Assembly: GCF_003438995.1 (NCBI RefSeq)
Contig: NZ_QSUN01000004.1
Span: 62,001-126,000, forward strand
Origin: Bacteroides sp. OM05-12
Lineage (GTDB): Bacteria; Bacteroidota; Bacteroidia; Bacteroidales; Bacteroidaceae
Length of the DNA: 64,000 bases
Direction of reading: 5' to 3'
Within the stretch, counting starts at the first letter, position 1. Every line of letters begins with the position of its first letter. Position numbers and translations under genes: made by a program. Below, piece after piece: positions 7,666 to 17,837 of the stretch. The notes beneath the pieces are model-generated. The model was not told where the DNA came from and made no database searches. It saw only the letters and a list, made by a program, of their open reading frames with translations.

Positions 7666-9971
7666 TTAACGTTTATGATCTTCTTCATTAAGTTTTTGTC
7701 TGCTGATGAAGCCCCTACCATTATTTCATATTCACCGGCTTCTACCGTGTAATTCATTCTTTTATCATAGAAAGCCAGTTTCTCCGCCGGCAAGATGAAA
7801 GAAACAGTTTTTGTCTCACCCGCCCGAAGAGGCACACGTTTAAAGTCTTTCAGCTCTTTTACCGGGCGTGTTGCACTGGAATAAAGATCACGGATATATA
7901 ATTGCACAATCTCCTCACCGTCCATCCCGCCGGAATTAGTCACTTTAACGGAAACGTTCACTTCGCCATTTCTTGCCATTTCGGGCGATGAAAGCGTCAA
8001 ATCAGAATATTCATACTTTGTGTAATTCAAACCATATCCGAAACGGAATAAAGGAGTACTCTCTCCGATGGCATACGGATGGAAATACATGGATGGTTTG
8101 TGATTGTAAATCATTTGAATCTGACCTACATGGCGGGGAATCGTCACCGGTAACTTTCCCGAAGGATTCACTTTTCCATATAATATTTCGGCAACAGCCT
8201 GCCCACCCAGACTTCCCGGTTCCCAAGCCTCAACCAGAGCATTGGCATGATCGGCTATCCATTCCACTCCCAATTGACGACCATTCACCAAAACCACAAT
8301 GGTAGGAACACCTGTTTCTATAATAGACTCCACCAGTTCCTGTTGCAAACCAGCCAGATTAATATCCGAACGGTCACAGTCTTCACCACAAGTCTTGTCA
8401 TACCAATTAACCCGCAAAGAATACTCTCCTATCGCTACGATAGCCAAATCCGCCTTGCCTGCCATATCAGCAGCCTGTTTTACCTTATCTTTATCCATCT
8501 TCCGAATATTCCATCCCATATCCAAGAATGAGAATTCGGTTGCAGGTGCAACAGACTTCAATCCTTCCAATATCGTCGTCACGTTTTCATCCGGCTGCGT
8601 TAAAGCCCAATCGCCAAGGATTGTCTGATTATCCGCATTCATCCCCGTCACGAAAACATTCTTGTATTTCGTTCCGTCCAATGGAAGTATCCCGTCATTA
8701 GTCAGTAAGACTATTGATTTGCGGGCTGCTTCTAAAGCGGTGGCTTTATGCTTCTCATTAAAAAGAACGCCTTTGTGATCCTTCTCATCCGTAAAAGGTT
8801 TTTCAAACAGTCCCAATTGGAACTTTGCATACAATATCTTTCGACAAGACTCATTGATTCTTTCCTCCGTCAGTTTTCCCTCCCGAACCAGTTCGATCAC
8901 TTTCTCATAAAATTCCGGCCCGTGCATATGCATATCCATTCCGGCATCTACCGACTGATAAAAGGCGTCTTTATTATCTACCGCTGTATGATGCAAGTCA
9001 TGTATATGTTCGATATCCATCCAGTCACTGACCACAAATCCTTTAAATCCCCACTCTTTACGAAGAATATCTTCCATCAGCCATGGGTTTGCATGACAGG
9101 GAATGCCATTCAATTCGTTATGAGCTGTCATAAAACTATAAACTCCGGCATCTACCGTAGCCTTGAAAGGAGGGAAAAACACCTCACGAAGCGTTCGTTC
9201 GGAAATGTCGGTAGGCGAACCATTTGTTCCGTTTATAGGCTGACTGCCACCGATAAAATGTTTTGCACATGCCAACACATTCTCAGCGTTGCCGAATCCG
9301 TTACCCTGATAACCACGTACAGAAGCTGCTCCCAGCAAGGATACAAGATAAGGATCTTCACCAAAAGTTTCACCCACACGTCCCCAACGCGGGTCGCGGG
9401 CTACTTCCACGTTCGGATTGAATGTCCATTGTGAACCGGTGGCACGCATTTCCAAAGCTGTCTGCCTACATATTTCTTCTACTAAATCAACATCAAACAT
9501 AGATGCCTGACCAATACTTGTCGGGTACGCCGTAGTTCCCACTACCTGTGCATTGCCATGAATAGCATCAATACCAATTATCAATGGAATCTTTAAACGG
9601 CTTTTCCGAGCCAACTCCTGAAGCTGATTGGCTTCTTTTACCGTAAGAACATGAAGAAAAGAACCGATCTTTCCATCTATTGTCATCTGTTCGACATCTT
9701 CTTCCGTTATACCGGGATAAAAACCTCTTGCTGTATTATTATTCAAGTCATCTACCGTCAAATCCTGAGCAGCAGTTCTCATATGTTCCAGTCCTACCCA
9801 TTGACACATCTGTCCGACCTTTTCCTCTAATGTCATGCGAGACATCAAGTCACTGACCCGTTCCTCGACCGACCGACTTGGGTCCTGATATATATTTTTA
9901 CCGAAAGCAGAAAAAGACATTCCTACAAATGTAAAAGATGAAATTATAAATGTACTAACTATTCTATTCAT
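7662..9971 (-). CDS. GH3 beta-glucosidase (BglX-like)
   Basis: Retaining beta-glycosidase with a signal peptide (first 24 residues) and the three-domain plan of periplasmic BglX: TIM-barrel (about 30-400), alpha/beta sandwich (about 410-610) and fibronectin-III-like domain (about 680-769, VNVSVKVTNSGGMDGEEIVQ). The nucleophile is Asp316 in FVVSDWMDIEH. The substrate pocket has RDPRWGRVGETFGEDPYL and KHFIGG motifs typical of beta-glucosidases/xylosidases. Length 769 aa is normal. It is the first gene of a two-gene unit with GH88 and is divergent from the regulator gene. The exact sugar preference is not readable. Confidence 0.93.
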   Translation of the reverse strand: MNRIVSTFIISSFTFVGMSFSAFGKNIYQDPSRSVEERVSDLMSRMTLEEKVGQMCQWVGLEHMRTAAQDLTVDDLNNNTARGFYPGITEEDVEQMTIDGKIGSFLHVLTVKEANQLQELARKSRLKIPLIIGIDAIHGNAQVVGTTAYPTSIGQASMFDVDLVEEICRQTALEMRATGSQWTFNPNVEVARDPRWGRVGETFGEDPYLVSLLGAASVRGYQGNGFGNAENVLACAKHFIGGSQPINGTNGSPTDISERTLREVFFPPFKATVDAGVYSFMTAHNELNGIPCHANPWLMEDILRKEWGFKGFVVSDWMDIEHIHDLHHTAVDNKDAFYQSVDAGMDMHMHGPEFYEKVIELVREGKLTEERINESCRKILYAKFQLGLFEKPFTDEKDHKGVLFNEKHKATALEAARKSIVLLTNDGILPLDGTKYKNVFVTGMNADNQTILGDWALTQPDENVTTILEGLKSVAPATEFSFLDMGWNIRKMDKDKVKQAADMAGKADLAIVAIGEYSLRVNWYDKTCGEDCDRSDINLAGLQQELVESIIETGVPTIVVLVNGRQLGVEWIADHANALVEAWEPGSLGGQAVAEILYGKVNPSGKLPVTIPRHVGQIQMIYNHKPSMYFHPYAIGESTPLFRFGYGLNYTKYEYSDLTLSSPEMARNGEVNVSVKVTNSGGMDGEEIVQLYIRDLYSSATRPVKELKDFKRVPLRAGETKTVSFILPAEKLAFYDKRMNYTVEAGEYEIMVGASSADKNLMKKIINVK

Positions 9972-10011
9972 GTTTCTAAGGATTAGATTTTAGTAATCAA
10001 TATGAATGATA

Positions 10012-10019
10012 CAAATGTA
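10012..10019 (-). promoter_or_regulatory. Candidate -7 box in the GH3/regulator divergent region
   Basis: Minus-strand TACATTTG (10019-10012) fits the TAnnTTTG -7 element 40 bp ahead of the GH3 start; a well spaced -33 TTG is missing. On the plus strand only a weak GATATTTG (10115-10122) precedes the regulator ATG at 10176. The 204-bp region between the divergent genes is where the AraC output domain would be expected to bind; no clear operator repeat was seen. Confidence 0.35.
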
Positions 10020-10175
10020 GGATTGATAAAACAAATAGAATATAAATATATTTTCCAAAGATATAAAAGGGCTGTTTTATAGCGATATTGTTATATTTTT
10101 ATAGGATTTAAGAAGATATTTGCATTGTTCAAACCTCAAAAATCTATATATTTGAGCATCTTAATTTCACAAACT

Positions 10176-13100
10176 ATGAGACACATCTTTTTAATCTTTA
10201 TCGGTCTGTTCTTATCTTTAATTCCGGCTCATGCTTATCACTTCAGAAGTTACCAAGTGGAAGACGGTTTATCTCACAACAGCGTTTGGGCAGTCATGCA
10301 AGACAGCCGGGGATTTATGTGGTTCGGAACAAACGACGGATTAAATAGGTTTGACGGGAAAAAGTTCAAGATATTCCGAAGAGTACAAGGTGATTCCTTA
10401 TCCATTGGGAATAATTTCATTCACTGCCTGAAAGAAGATTCACGCGGAAGATTTCTGATCGGAACAAAACAAGGACTCTATCTCTTTGATGAGAGACAAG
10501 AAAAGTTCGAGCATATCGACTTGAACAGAGACCAAAAAGATGATGCCAGCATCAATGCCATTATGGAAGACCCTTCCGGAAATATTTGGTTAGCGTGCCA
10601 CGGATACGGCTTATATGTCTTGACACCGGAATTAACCGTAAAGAAGCATTACTTATCCAACAACAAATCTTATTCATTGCCTTCCAATTACATTTGGAGT
10701 ATCGCCCAAGATTATTACGGTTATATATGGTTGGGCACGGTAGGAAAAGGTCTTGTACGTTTTGATCCAAAGAAAGAACAATTCACGCAAATAGCAGGGA
10801 ATAAAGAACTGAATATCAATGATCCCGTAATATACAGTCTCTATTGTGATATAGACAATAATATATGGATAGGAACGGCCACCAGCGGTCTAATCCGTTA
10901 TAATCCTAAAGCTGAGAAAGCAACATATTATATAGACAATGTATTCAATATCAAATCCATCATTGAATATTCCGACCATGAACTTATTATGGGTTCAGAT
11001 AAAGGACTCGTCAAATTTGACCGTACGCAGGAAAGCTTTAATCTGATAAACGACGACTCTTCTTTCGACAATATGACCGATAATTCTATCTTTTCCATTG
11101 CGCGTGACAAAGAAGGTTCTTTCTGGATCGGTACTTATTTTGGAGGCGTCAACTATTACTCTCCTGCCATCAACCGATTCCAATATTGCTACAATTCACC
11201 GAATAATTCCTCTAAAAAGAACATTATAAGCAGTTTTGCAGAGAATGAAAATGGCGAGATATGGATAGGAACCCACAATGACGGGCTTTATCTCTTCAAT
11301 CCTCAAAACCTAAACTTCAAAAAACTTTATGATATAGGTTACCACGATGTGCAAAGCATACTACTGGACCATGATAAACTATATGCAAGCCTTTACGGTA
11401 GAGGCATTAAAGTCTTAAATGTAAAAAATGGTCAGATCAATACACTGGCCAATAATATCTCGGAGATAAATCAAACGATCAATTCTATCTTTAAAACGTC
11501 CAAAGGCCAAATTCTTTTTACTTCCGAAGACGGAGTCCTGTCTATGGATGCATCAGGTACATTGAAGAAACTCGACTATCTGGCAAATACGCCGATAAAA
11601 GATATTACAGAAGACTATGACGGTTCTATTTGGTTCGCTACTCACTCAAGAGGATTGATACGTCTTACAGCCGACAATAAATGGGAAGTATTTACAAACA
11701 ATCCTGATGATCCGAAATCATTACCGGGGAATAATATCAATTGTGTCTTTCAAGATTCCAAGTTCCATATCTGGGCAGGTACGGAAGGAGAAGGATTGGC
11801 TTTATTCAATACCAAAGAAAAAAACTTTGAGCCAATCTTAAACGACCAATCGGGATTACCATCAAACATTATATATTCTATATTGGATGACTCCGACGGG
11901 AATCTGTGGGTAAGTACAGGCGGAGGATTAGTCAAAATATCATCTGATTTAAAAAGTGTCAAGACATTCTCTTATATCGGTGATATCCAACGAATACAAT
12001 ATAATCTTAATTGTGCATTAAGAGCATCCGACAACCATCTTTACTTTGGAGGGACAAATGGTTTTATTACGTTCAACCCCAAAGAAATAACGGACAACCT
12101 CAATAAGCCCGCGATCATAATTACCGGTTTTCAGATTGCCAGCAAAGAGATCGTACCATCCGAATCATCATCGCCGTTGAGAGAAAGTATCGACATCACT
12201 AAGAAAATAACGTTGTCATACAGTCAATCCACTTTCAGTTTCGATTTTGTTGCTTTAAGCTATCTTTCACCGGAGCAAAACAAATATGCCTATATACTTG
12301 AAGGCTTTGACAAAGAATGGCATCATACCGACAACAATAAAGCCATATACATGAATATTCCCGCAGGGACATATACTTTCCGTGTAAAAGGAACGAATAA
12401 TGACGGTATATGGAGCGATGAAGTAGCCAGCATTGTCATCAAAATAAACCCGCCATTCTGGATATCCAATATTATGATTTGCCTGTATATTATCCTTGCC
12501 ATAGGCTTTATCTTATATTTCATCCGCAGATACCACCGGTTTATCGAGCGTAAGAACCAAGAAAAACTATTCAAATATAAGACGGCTAAAGAAAAAGAAA
12601 TATATGAGTCTAAGATTAATTTCTTTACCAATATAGCGCACGAAATACGTACACCGCTCTCGTTGATTGCAGCTCCATTGGAGAAAATCATTTTATCAGG
12701 CGACGGGAATGAACAGACTAAAAACAATCTGAGTATCATAGAGCGTAGTGCAAACCGACTTCTTGAACTTATCAACCAGTTATTGGATTTCCGTAAGATA
12801 GAAGAAGATATGTTCCGCTTCAATTTCAAGAAACAGAACATTATAAAAATCGTAGAGAAAGTATATCAGCAATATTATCAAAGCGCTAAATTCAACAAAT
12901 TAGAAATATCTTTGGAAGTAGAAAAAGAAGATATAGAATGTAATATAGACGCTGAAGCTATCTACAAGATTATCAGTAACCTCATTGCCAATGCCATAAA
13001 ATACGCAAAGAGCCAGATTAAAATAACAGTAAAAGAGGTAGACGGCAATTTACAAATCTGCGTGAAGGATGACGGTATCGGAATAGAGGAGAAATTTAAA

Positions 13101-14117
13101 GAAAAGATATTCGAACCGTTTTTCCAGATACAAGACAAGGACAATGCCGTGAGAACCGGTTCCGGTTTAGGCTTATCATTATCACAATCATTGGCACTGA
13201 AACATGGAGGTGAAATTTCCATTGAATCGGAATATGGTAAGAATTGCCATTTTACATTAACGCTTCCTATTGTAGCCGGAGATACAATACAAGATACGGA
13301 AGACGTAACCGCCGACAAAGAAAGCACGATTGCAGAGCATACAGCCGGCGAACCCGGTAATGCAAAAATCCTCATCGTGGAAGATAATGCGGATATGCGT
13401 ACTTTCTTATGTGAAAGTCTAAAGGATAATTACATCGTTTTTGAAGCGGAAAACGGTATAAAGGCTTTGGATATTATTGAGAAAGAGAATATCGACATTA
13501 TTATTTCCGATATAATGATGCCGGAAATGGACGGATTGGAACTATGTAACAAGCTGAAAAACGATCCGGCGTACTCTCACTTGCCACTGATTCTGTTATC
13601 GGCTAAAACTGATGTTTCGACAAAGGTGGAAGGTTTGAGCAAAGGAGCCGATGTCTATATGGAAAAGCCATTCTCCATAGAGCAATTAAAGGCACAAGTA
13701 AACAGTATCATAGAAAACCGGAATAATATCCGGCAAAACTTTATCAAATCTCCGTTGCAATACTTCAAGCATAATAGCGAAAACAACGAAAGCGCCGAGT
13801 TTGTAAAGAAGCTGAATTCCATTATTCTGGAAAACATGTCGGATGAGAATTTCTCCATCGACAGCCTTTCTTACCAATTTGCCATCAGCCGTTCCAATCT
13901 TCATAAAAAGATTAAGAACATAACCGGCATGACGCCAAATGACTACATCAAGCTAATAAGGCTGAATGAAAGTGCACGGATGCTGTCTACCGGTAAATAT
14001 AAGATAAACGAGGTATGTTTCTTGGTAGGCTTTAACACCCCATCCTATTTTTCCAAATGTTTCTATGACCAATTTGGCAAATTACCCAAAGACTTTATAC
14101 AGACAACAAACGAATAA
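10176..14117 (+). CDS. Hybrid two-component system sensor kinase/response regulator (HTCS)
   Basis: One-protein signalling system that senses a glycan breakdown product in the periplasm and activates nearby genes. Order: signal peptide (about 1-20); two seven-bladed propellers of reg_prop repeats (about 25-690; e.g. SVWAVMQDSRGFMWFGTNDG, PSGNIWLACHGYGLYVL); Y_Y_Y domain (about 692-755, NIPAGTYTFRVKGTNNDG); membrane helix (about 763-785); HisKA with His822 in NIAHEIRTPLSLI; HATPase (NLIANAIKYA, DDGIGIEE, GSGLGLSLSQSL); receiver with Asp1112 in IIISDIMMPEMDG; AraC HTH (about 1215-1313). The ATG at 10176 is chosen because the upstream in-frame ATG adds 17 residues before the signal peptide. All key residues are present. 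It probably controls both divergent arms of the locus. Confidence 0.96.
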   Translation: MRHIFLIFIGLFLSLIPAHAYHFRSYQVEDGLSHNSVWAVMQDSRGFMWFGTNDGLNRFDGKKFKIFRRVQGDSLSIGNNFIHCLKEDSRGRFLIGTKQGLYLFDERQEKFEHIDLNRDQKDDASINAIMEDPSGNIWLACHGYGLYVLTPELTVKKHYLSNNKSYSLPSNYIWSIAQDYYGYIWLGTVGKGLVRFDPKKEQFTQIAGNKELNINDPVIYSLYCDIDNNIWIGTATSGLIRYNPKAEKATYYIDNVFNIKSIIEYSDHELIMGSDKGLVKFDRTQESFNLINDDSSFDNMTDNSIFSIARDKEGSFWIGTYFGGVNYYSPAINRFQYCYNSPNNSSKKNIISSFAENENGEIWIGTHNDGLYLFNPQNLNFKKLYDIGYHDVQSILLDHDKLYASLYGRGIKVLNVKNGQINTLANNISEINQTINSIFKTSKGQILFTSEDGVLSMDASGTLKKLDYLANTPIKDITEDYDGSIWFATHSRGLIRLTADNKWEVFTNNPDDPKSLPGNNINCVFQDSKFHIWAGTEGEGLALFNTKEKNFEPILNDQSGLPSNIIYSILDDSDGNLWVSTGGGLVKISSDLKSVKTFSYIGDIQRIQYNLNCALRASDNHLYFGGTNGFITFNPKEITDNLNKPAIIITGFQIASKEIVPSESSSPLRESIDITKKITLSYSQSTFSFDFVALSYLSPEQNKYAYILEGFDKEWHHTDNNKAIYMNIPAGTYTFRVKGTNNDGIWSDEVASIVIKINPPFWISNIMICLYIILAIGFILYFIRRYHRFIERKNQEKLFKYKTAKEKEIYESKINFFTNIAHEIRTPLSLIAAPLEKIILSGDGNEQTKNNLSIIERSANRLLELINQLLDFRKIEEDMFRFNFKKQNIIKIVEKVYQQYYQSAKFNKLEISLEVEKEDIECNIDAEAIYKIISNLIANAIKYAKSQIKITVKEVDGNLQICVKDDGIGIEEKFKEKIFEPFFQIQDKDNAVRTGSGLGLSLSQSLALKHGGEISIESEYGKNCHFTLTLPIVAGDTIQDTEDVTADKESTIAEHTAGEPGNAKILIVEDNADMRTFLCESLKDNYIVFEAENGIKALDIIEKENIDIIISDIMMPEMDGLELCNKLKNDPAYSHLPLILLSAKTDVSTKVEGLSKGADVYMEKPFSIEQLKAQVNSIIENRNNIRQNFIKSPLQYFKHNSENNESAEFVKKLNSIILENMSDENFSIDSLSYQFAISRSNLHKKIKNITGMTPNDYIKLIRLNESARMLSTGKYKINEVCFLVGFNTPSYFSKCFYDQFGKLPKDFIQTTNE

Positions 14118-14129
14118 ACTTTTTTTAAT

Positions 14130-15203
14130 ATGAAGAAAATAACAACAATTATTCTTTTTACTTTTCTGTGTTTCACTTACGGATATGGCAGCAATCACAG
14201 TATGCATCCGCTAAAGCAAATCAATTATGTAAAAAAGCAAATCAAGGCACAACAAGAGCCGTATTATTCAGCTTACCTGCAATTAATTCATGATGCGGAC
14301 TCGATATTGAAGGCAACACACCATGCACTCGTTGATTTTTCAGTACCGGGATTCTACATTAAGCCGGAAGAGCACCGTGCCAATTCACTGGCTTTGCAAC
14401 AAGATGCTTTTGCCGCTTATTGTTCTGCATTGGCATACATTTTATCCGGTAAAAAAGAATACGGCGAAAAGGCTTGTTATTTTCTTAATGCATGGGCTTT
14501 TACCAATAAGAAATACTCAGAGCATGACGGTGTACTGGTAATGGCATACTCCGGCTCCGGGCTACTGATGGCAGCCGAAATTATGTCTGATGATAAATTA
14601 TGGAACAAAGAAGATAAAGAGGATTTCAGGAAATGGGTGAAACATATCTATCAGGATGCAACAAATACCATCCGCGTACACCAAAATAATTGGGCGGACT
14701 GGGGACGCTTCGGTTCGTTGCTGGCAGCTTCATTTCTAAACGAGAAAGAAGAAGTAGCCGAGAACGTTCGTTTAATTAAATCGGATTTATTCCATAAAAT
14801 AGCCGCAGACGGAAGTATGCCCGAAGAAACCAGACGGGGAAATAACGGGATATGGTATACGTACTTCTCTCTGGCTCCAATGACGGCAGCATGCTGGATG
14901 GTCTATAACCTCACGGGCGAAAACCTTTTCAATCTGGAACAAAACGGGACATCCATCAAGAAAGCATTGGATTATATGGCCTATTATAATAAACATCCGA
15001 AAGAATGGAAATGGGATAACAACCCGAATACGGGAAAGAATGAAGTGTGGCCCAACAATCTGCTCGAAGCTATGGCAGGCATCTACAATGACAATTCTTA
15101 TATAGAATATGTAAAAGACAGACGCCCGATTATCTATCGCACACATCATTTCTGCTGGACCTTTCCAACTCTTATGCCCGTATCACTAGGAAAATATCAG
15201 TAA
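14130..15203 (+). CDS. Alginate-lyase-superfamily polysaccharide lyase (PL38-like)
   Basis: Secreted (alpha/alpha)-toroid protein of 357 aa that fits the alginate lyase superfamily (PF05426). A signal peptide covers about residues 1-21. Helical repeats carry FSVPGFYIKPEEHR, HQNNWADWGRFG (Asn186-Asn187-Trp188) and EETRRGNNGIWYTYFSLAPM (Arg235/236, Tyr243), resembling the neutraliser Asn/His and catalytic Tyr regions of this fold. PL38 members from gut Bacteroides are reported to act on glucuronan or alginate, and this protein looks closest to that type by size and motifs, but the family number is an inference from memory. The gene starts 12 bp after the regulator stop and is followed 19 bp later by GH3. 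It would create the unsaturated ends that the GH88 protein removes. Confidence 0.75.
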   Translation: MKKITTIILFTFLCFTYGYGSNHSMHPLKQINYVKKQIKAQQEPYYSAYLQLIHDADSILKATHHALVDFSVPGFYIKPEEHRANSLALQQDAFAAYCSALAYILSGKKEYGEKACYFLNAWAFTNKKYSEHDGVLVMAYSGSGLLMAAEIMSDDKLWNKEDKEDFRKWVKHIYQDATNTIRVHQNNWADWGRFGSLLAASFLNEKEEVAENVRLIKSDLFHKIAADGSMPEETRRGNNGIWYTYFSLAPMTAACWMVYNLTGENLFNLEQNGTSIKKALDYMAYYNKHPKEWKWDNNPNTGKNEVWPNNLLEAMAGIYNDNSYIEYVKDRRPIIYRTHHFCWTFPTLMPVSLGKYQ

Positions 15204-15222
15204 TTATATAATTCAAAAACAA

Positions 15223-17436
15223 ATGAAGAAACTTTTTAAATTACTTGCTATCATCTGCCTGACAACTCCTGTCGTGGCACAAAACAATACGCCGGTCTAT
15301 CTGGATAGCTCAAAACCTATTGAGCAACGAATCGAAGATGCTCTTCAACGGATGACACTGGAAGAAAAAGTAAAGCTATGTCATGCCCAGTCCAAATTCA
15401 GTTCTTACGGAGTGCCCCGTCTTGGAATACCGGAACTATGGATGAGCGACGGTCCGCACGGAATCAGAGAGGAAGTCCTTTGGGACGAGTGGAAAGGTGC
15501 TGCCTGGACAAGTGACTCTTGTATTGCTTTTCCGGCACTCACTTGTCTCGCTGCTACCTGGGATGTGGATATGTCCGCTTTATATGGCAAATCCATTGGT
15601 GAAGAAGCCCGCTATCGCGGAAAAGACGTATTGTTAGGACCGGGAGTGAATATCTACCGTACCCCTCTTAACGGACGCAACTTTGAATATATGGGCGAAG
15701 ACCCTTATTTATCTTCCCGAATGGTGGTTCCTTATATTAAAGGTGTACAACAAAACGGTGTCGCTGCCTGTGTGAAACATTTCGCACTCAACAATCAGGA
15801 AAAATATCGCGGGCACATTAACGTGGAAGTGAGCGACCGCGCATTATACGAAATTTATCTACCTGCTTTTAAAGCTGCCGTTATGGATGGCGGAGCATGG
15901 TCTATCATGGGTGCATACAACCAATATAAAGGACAACATTGCTGCCATAACCAATATTTGTTGAACGACATTCTTAAAAAGGATTGGAAGTTTGACGGAG
16001 CTGTCATTTCCGACTGGGGAGGTGTTCACGACACTTATCAAGCTGCCAATTACGGACTCGATTTGGAAATGGGTACATGGACAGACGGATTAAGCTGGGG
16101 AAAGACCGATGCTTACAGTAATTACTATTTGGCTAACCCATTATTGGAAAAGATAAAAAGCGGGGAAATCAAAGAAGAGGTAGTTAATGATAAAGTACGC
16201 AGACTGCTCCGTATGATGTTTCGCACCAGTATGAATACGAACAAACCGTGGGGATCATTCGGTACGGAGGAACATGCTTTGGCAGGACGAGCCATTGCCC
16301 AAAATGGTATCGTACTACTCAAGAACGACAAGGATTTATTACCTATAAATCCGGATAAGACAAAGAAAATAGCCGTAATCGGTGAGAATGCCGTAAAAAT
16401 AATGACTTTAGGCGGAGGGTCTTCTTCTTTAAAAGTAAAGTACGAAGTATCTCCTTTGGAAGGATTGAAAAACCGTATCGGCAATGCGGCAGAGATTACT
16501 TACGCAACGGGATATGCAAGTCCGCTAACCGATAAAAGAGATCCGAAATACGTTGTACCGGAAGGATATAAAGCACCTGACGCAGAGAAATTGATGAAAG
16601 AAGCAATTGATATTGCCAAAGATGCCGACATTGTATTATTCTTCGGGGGACTGAACAAAAACGAGAATCAGGATAGTGAAGGCACAGACCGTCTTAGCTA
16701 TAATCTGCCTTACGGACAAGATAAGTTGATTACGGAACTGGCGAAGGTCAACAAAAACATCGCTGTTATCATTATCTCCGGCAATGCCGTAGCAATGCCT
16801 TGGGTAAAAGAAGTTCCATCTATTATGGAAGCATGGTTTAGCGGTACTGAATCCGGCAATGCCATTGCATCCGTATTAGTTGGTGATGTAAATCCGTCCG
16901 GTAAACTGCCTATGACTTTCGCCGTTAAGTTAGAGGATTATCCGGCTCATTTGGTAGGAGAATATCCGGGTGACAGCATCAATGTAAAGTACAATGAAGG
17001 TATATTCGTAGGTTACCGTTGGATGGATAAGAACAAAACTAAAACCTTATTCCCGTTCGGACATGGTTTAAGTTATACCAAATTCCAATATGGAAAAGCA
17101 ACCTTATCTGCTCCGGCAATGAGAGACGGCGATGTACTGACTGTCTCCATACCTGTCAAGAATATTGGTAAGGTAAGAGGAAAAGAGGTTGTGCAACTCT
17201 ATATTGGTGACGAAAAATGCTCAGTAGAACGACCTTTAAAAGAACTAAAAGGATTCAAGAAGATAGAGCTTGCTCCGAATGAAGAAAAAGTAGTCGAATT
17301 CAATATAACCCTTGACGATTTGAAATTCTATGATGAATCCGTCCATGACTGGAAAGCGGAGCAAGGTAAGTTCAATGTTTTTGTAGGCGCATCATCTACC
17401 GATATACGCTCTGCGGTGAACTTTACTTTGCAGTAA
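15223..17436 (+). CDS. GH3 beta-glucosidase
   Basis: Second GH3 enzyme of the locus, 737 aa, with signal peptide (MKKLFKLLAIICLTTPVVAQ). The nucleophile is Asp264 in GAVISDWGGVHDT. Other family motifs are MSDGPHGIREE, GRNFEYMGEDPYLSSRM and CVKHFALNNQE. The domains are TIM barrel, alpha/beta sandwich with a long insert, and a C-terminal fibronectin-III-like domain (VSIPVKNIGKVRGKEVVQLY). It belongs to a different GH3 subgroup from the 769-aa enzyme (SDGPHG and NNQE motifs), so the two probably cleave different linkages. It is co-directional and closely spaced with the regulator and lyase genes. Confidence 0.93.
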   Translation: MKKLFKLLAIICLTTPVVAQNNTPVYLDSSKPIEQRIEDALQRMTLEEKVKLCHAQSKFSSYGVPRLGIPELWMSDGPHGIREEVLWDEWKGAAWTSDSCIAFPALTCLAATWDVDMSALYGKSIGEEARYRGKDVLLGPGVNIYRTPLNGRNFEYMGEDPYLSSRMVVPYIKGVQQNGVAACVKHFALNNQEKYRGHINVEVSDRALYEIYLPAFKAAVMDGGAWSIMGAYNQYKGQHCCHNQYLLNDILKKDWKFDGAVISDWGGVHDTYQAANYGLDLEMGTWTDGLSWGKTDAYSNYYLANPLLEKIKSGEIKEEVVNDKVRRLLRMMFRTSMNTNKPWGSFGTEEHALAGRAIAQNGIVLLKNDKDLLPINPDKTKKIAVIGENAVKIMTLGGGSSSLKVKYEVSPLEGLKNRIGNAAEITYATGYASPLTDKRDPKYVVPEGYKAPDAEKLMKEAIDIAKDADIVLFFGGLNKNENQDSEGTDRLSYNLPYGQDKLITELAKVNKNIAVIIISGNAVAMPWVKEVPSIMEAWFSGTESGNAIASVLVGDVNPSGKLPMTFAVKLEDYPAHLVGEYPGDSINVKYNEGIFVGYRWMDKNKTKTLFPFGHGLSYTKFQYGKATLSAPAMRDGDVLTVSIPVKNIGKVRGKEVVQLYIGDEKCSVERPLKELKGFKKIELAPNEEKVVEFNITLDDLKFYDESVHDWKAEQGKFNVFVGASSTDIRSAVNFTLQ

Positions 17437-17509
17437 TCAACTTAGTTCATAAAGGGTATCGAGGCTTACCCGAGATCATTATCGGTACTAAATATAAATC
17501 GGTTTTCAA

Positions 17510-17584
17510 CATACGGTCGGTTGTCGGCAAACGATAGGAGTTTGCAAACAAAGGACCGTATGTTTGTTTTCAATCGACCGTATG
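17510..17584. repeat. Family 1 intergenic palindromic repeat, copy B
   Basis: CATACGGTCGG (17510-17520), core CAAACGATAGGAGTTTG (17528-17544), AAAGGACCGTATG (17550-17562), then a second arm CAATCGACCGTATG (17571-17584). It lies 74 bp after the GH3 stop, inside the 717-bp convergent gap 17437-18153. That gap holds no gene, only this copy, the hairpins at 17625 and 18109 and the family 2 copy at 17838. Confidence 0.85.
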
Positions 17585-17624
17585 TTTTTTTTCAATCAAG
17601 AGGTTGTATCAAACTATCTCAATT

Positions 17625-17719
17625 CCCCCGCTTGAGCGGGGGTAGGGGGTGTGTGATTTTTCTTTGCTTATTAAACTGTTAGAAAATTCACACACCCCTT
17701 AATCCCCGCTCAAGCGGGG
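17625..17719. repeat. REP-like double hairpin
   Basis: Two near-identical GC-rich palindromes (CCCCCGCTTGAGCGGGGG at 17625-17642 and CCCCGCTCAAGCGGGG at 17704-17719) bracket a second inverted pair, GGGGTGTGTGATTTT (17646-17660) and AAAATTCACACACCCC (17683-17698). The whole 95-bp unit can fold as one long stem with internal foldback. It contrasts sharply with the AT-rich surroundings. Confidence 0.8.
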
Positions 17720-17837
17720 AAACTTGGATGCTTTGACGTTTGACACATTACATTAATTATTTTCAAACCCGAAGAATCCGAAAAAGCTGCATTTTACTGA
17801 CATCAATTCCTGTTATAACCGAGTTATCCACATTTAT

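Noticed and set aside
8748..9434. Open frame of 228 codons on the plus strand
   Set aside because: Antisense to the GH3 active-site region; no start signal and no recognisable motif.
12323..12841. Open frame of 172 codons on the minus strand
   Set aside because: Antisense to the Y_Y_Y and histidine kinase part of the HTCS; shadow frame.
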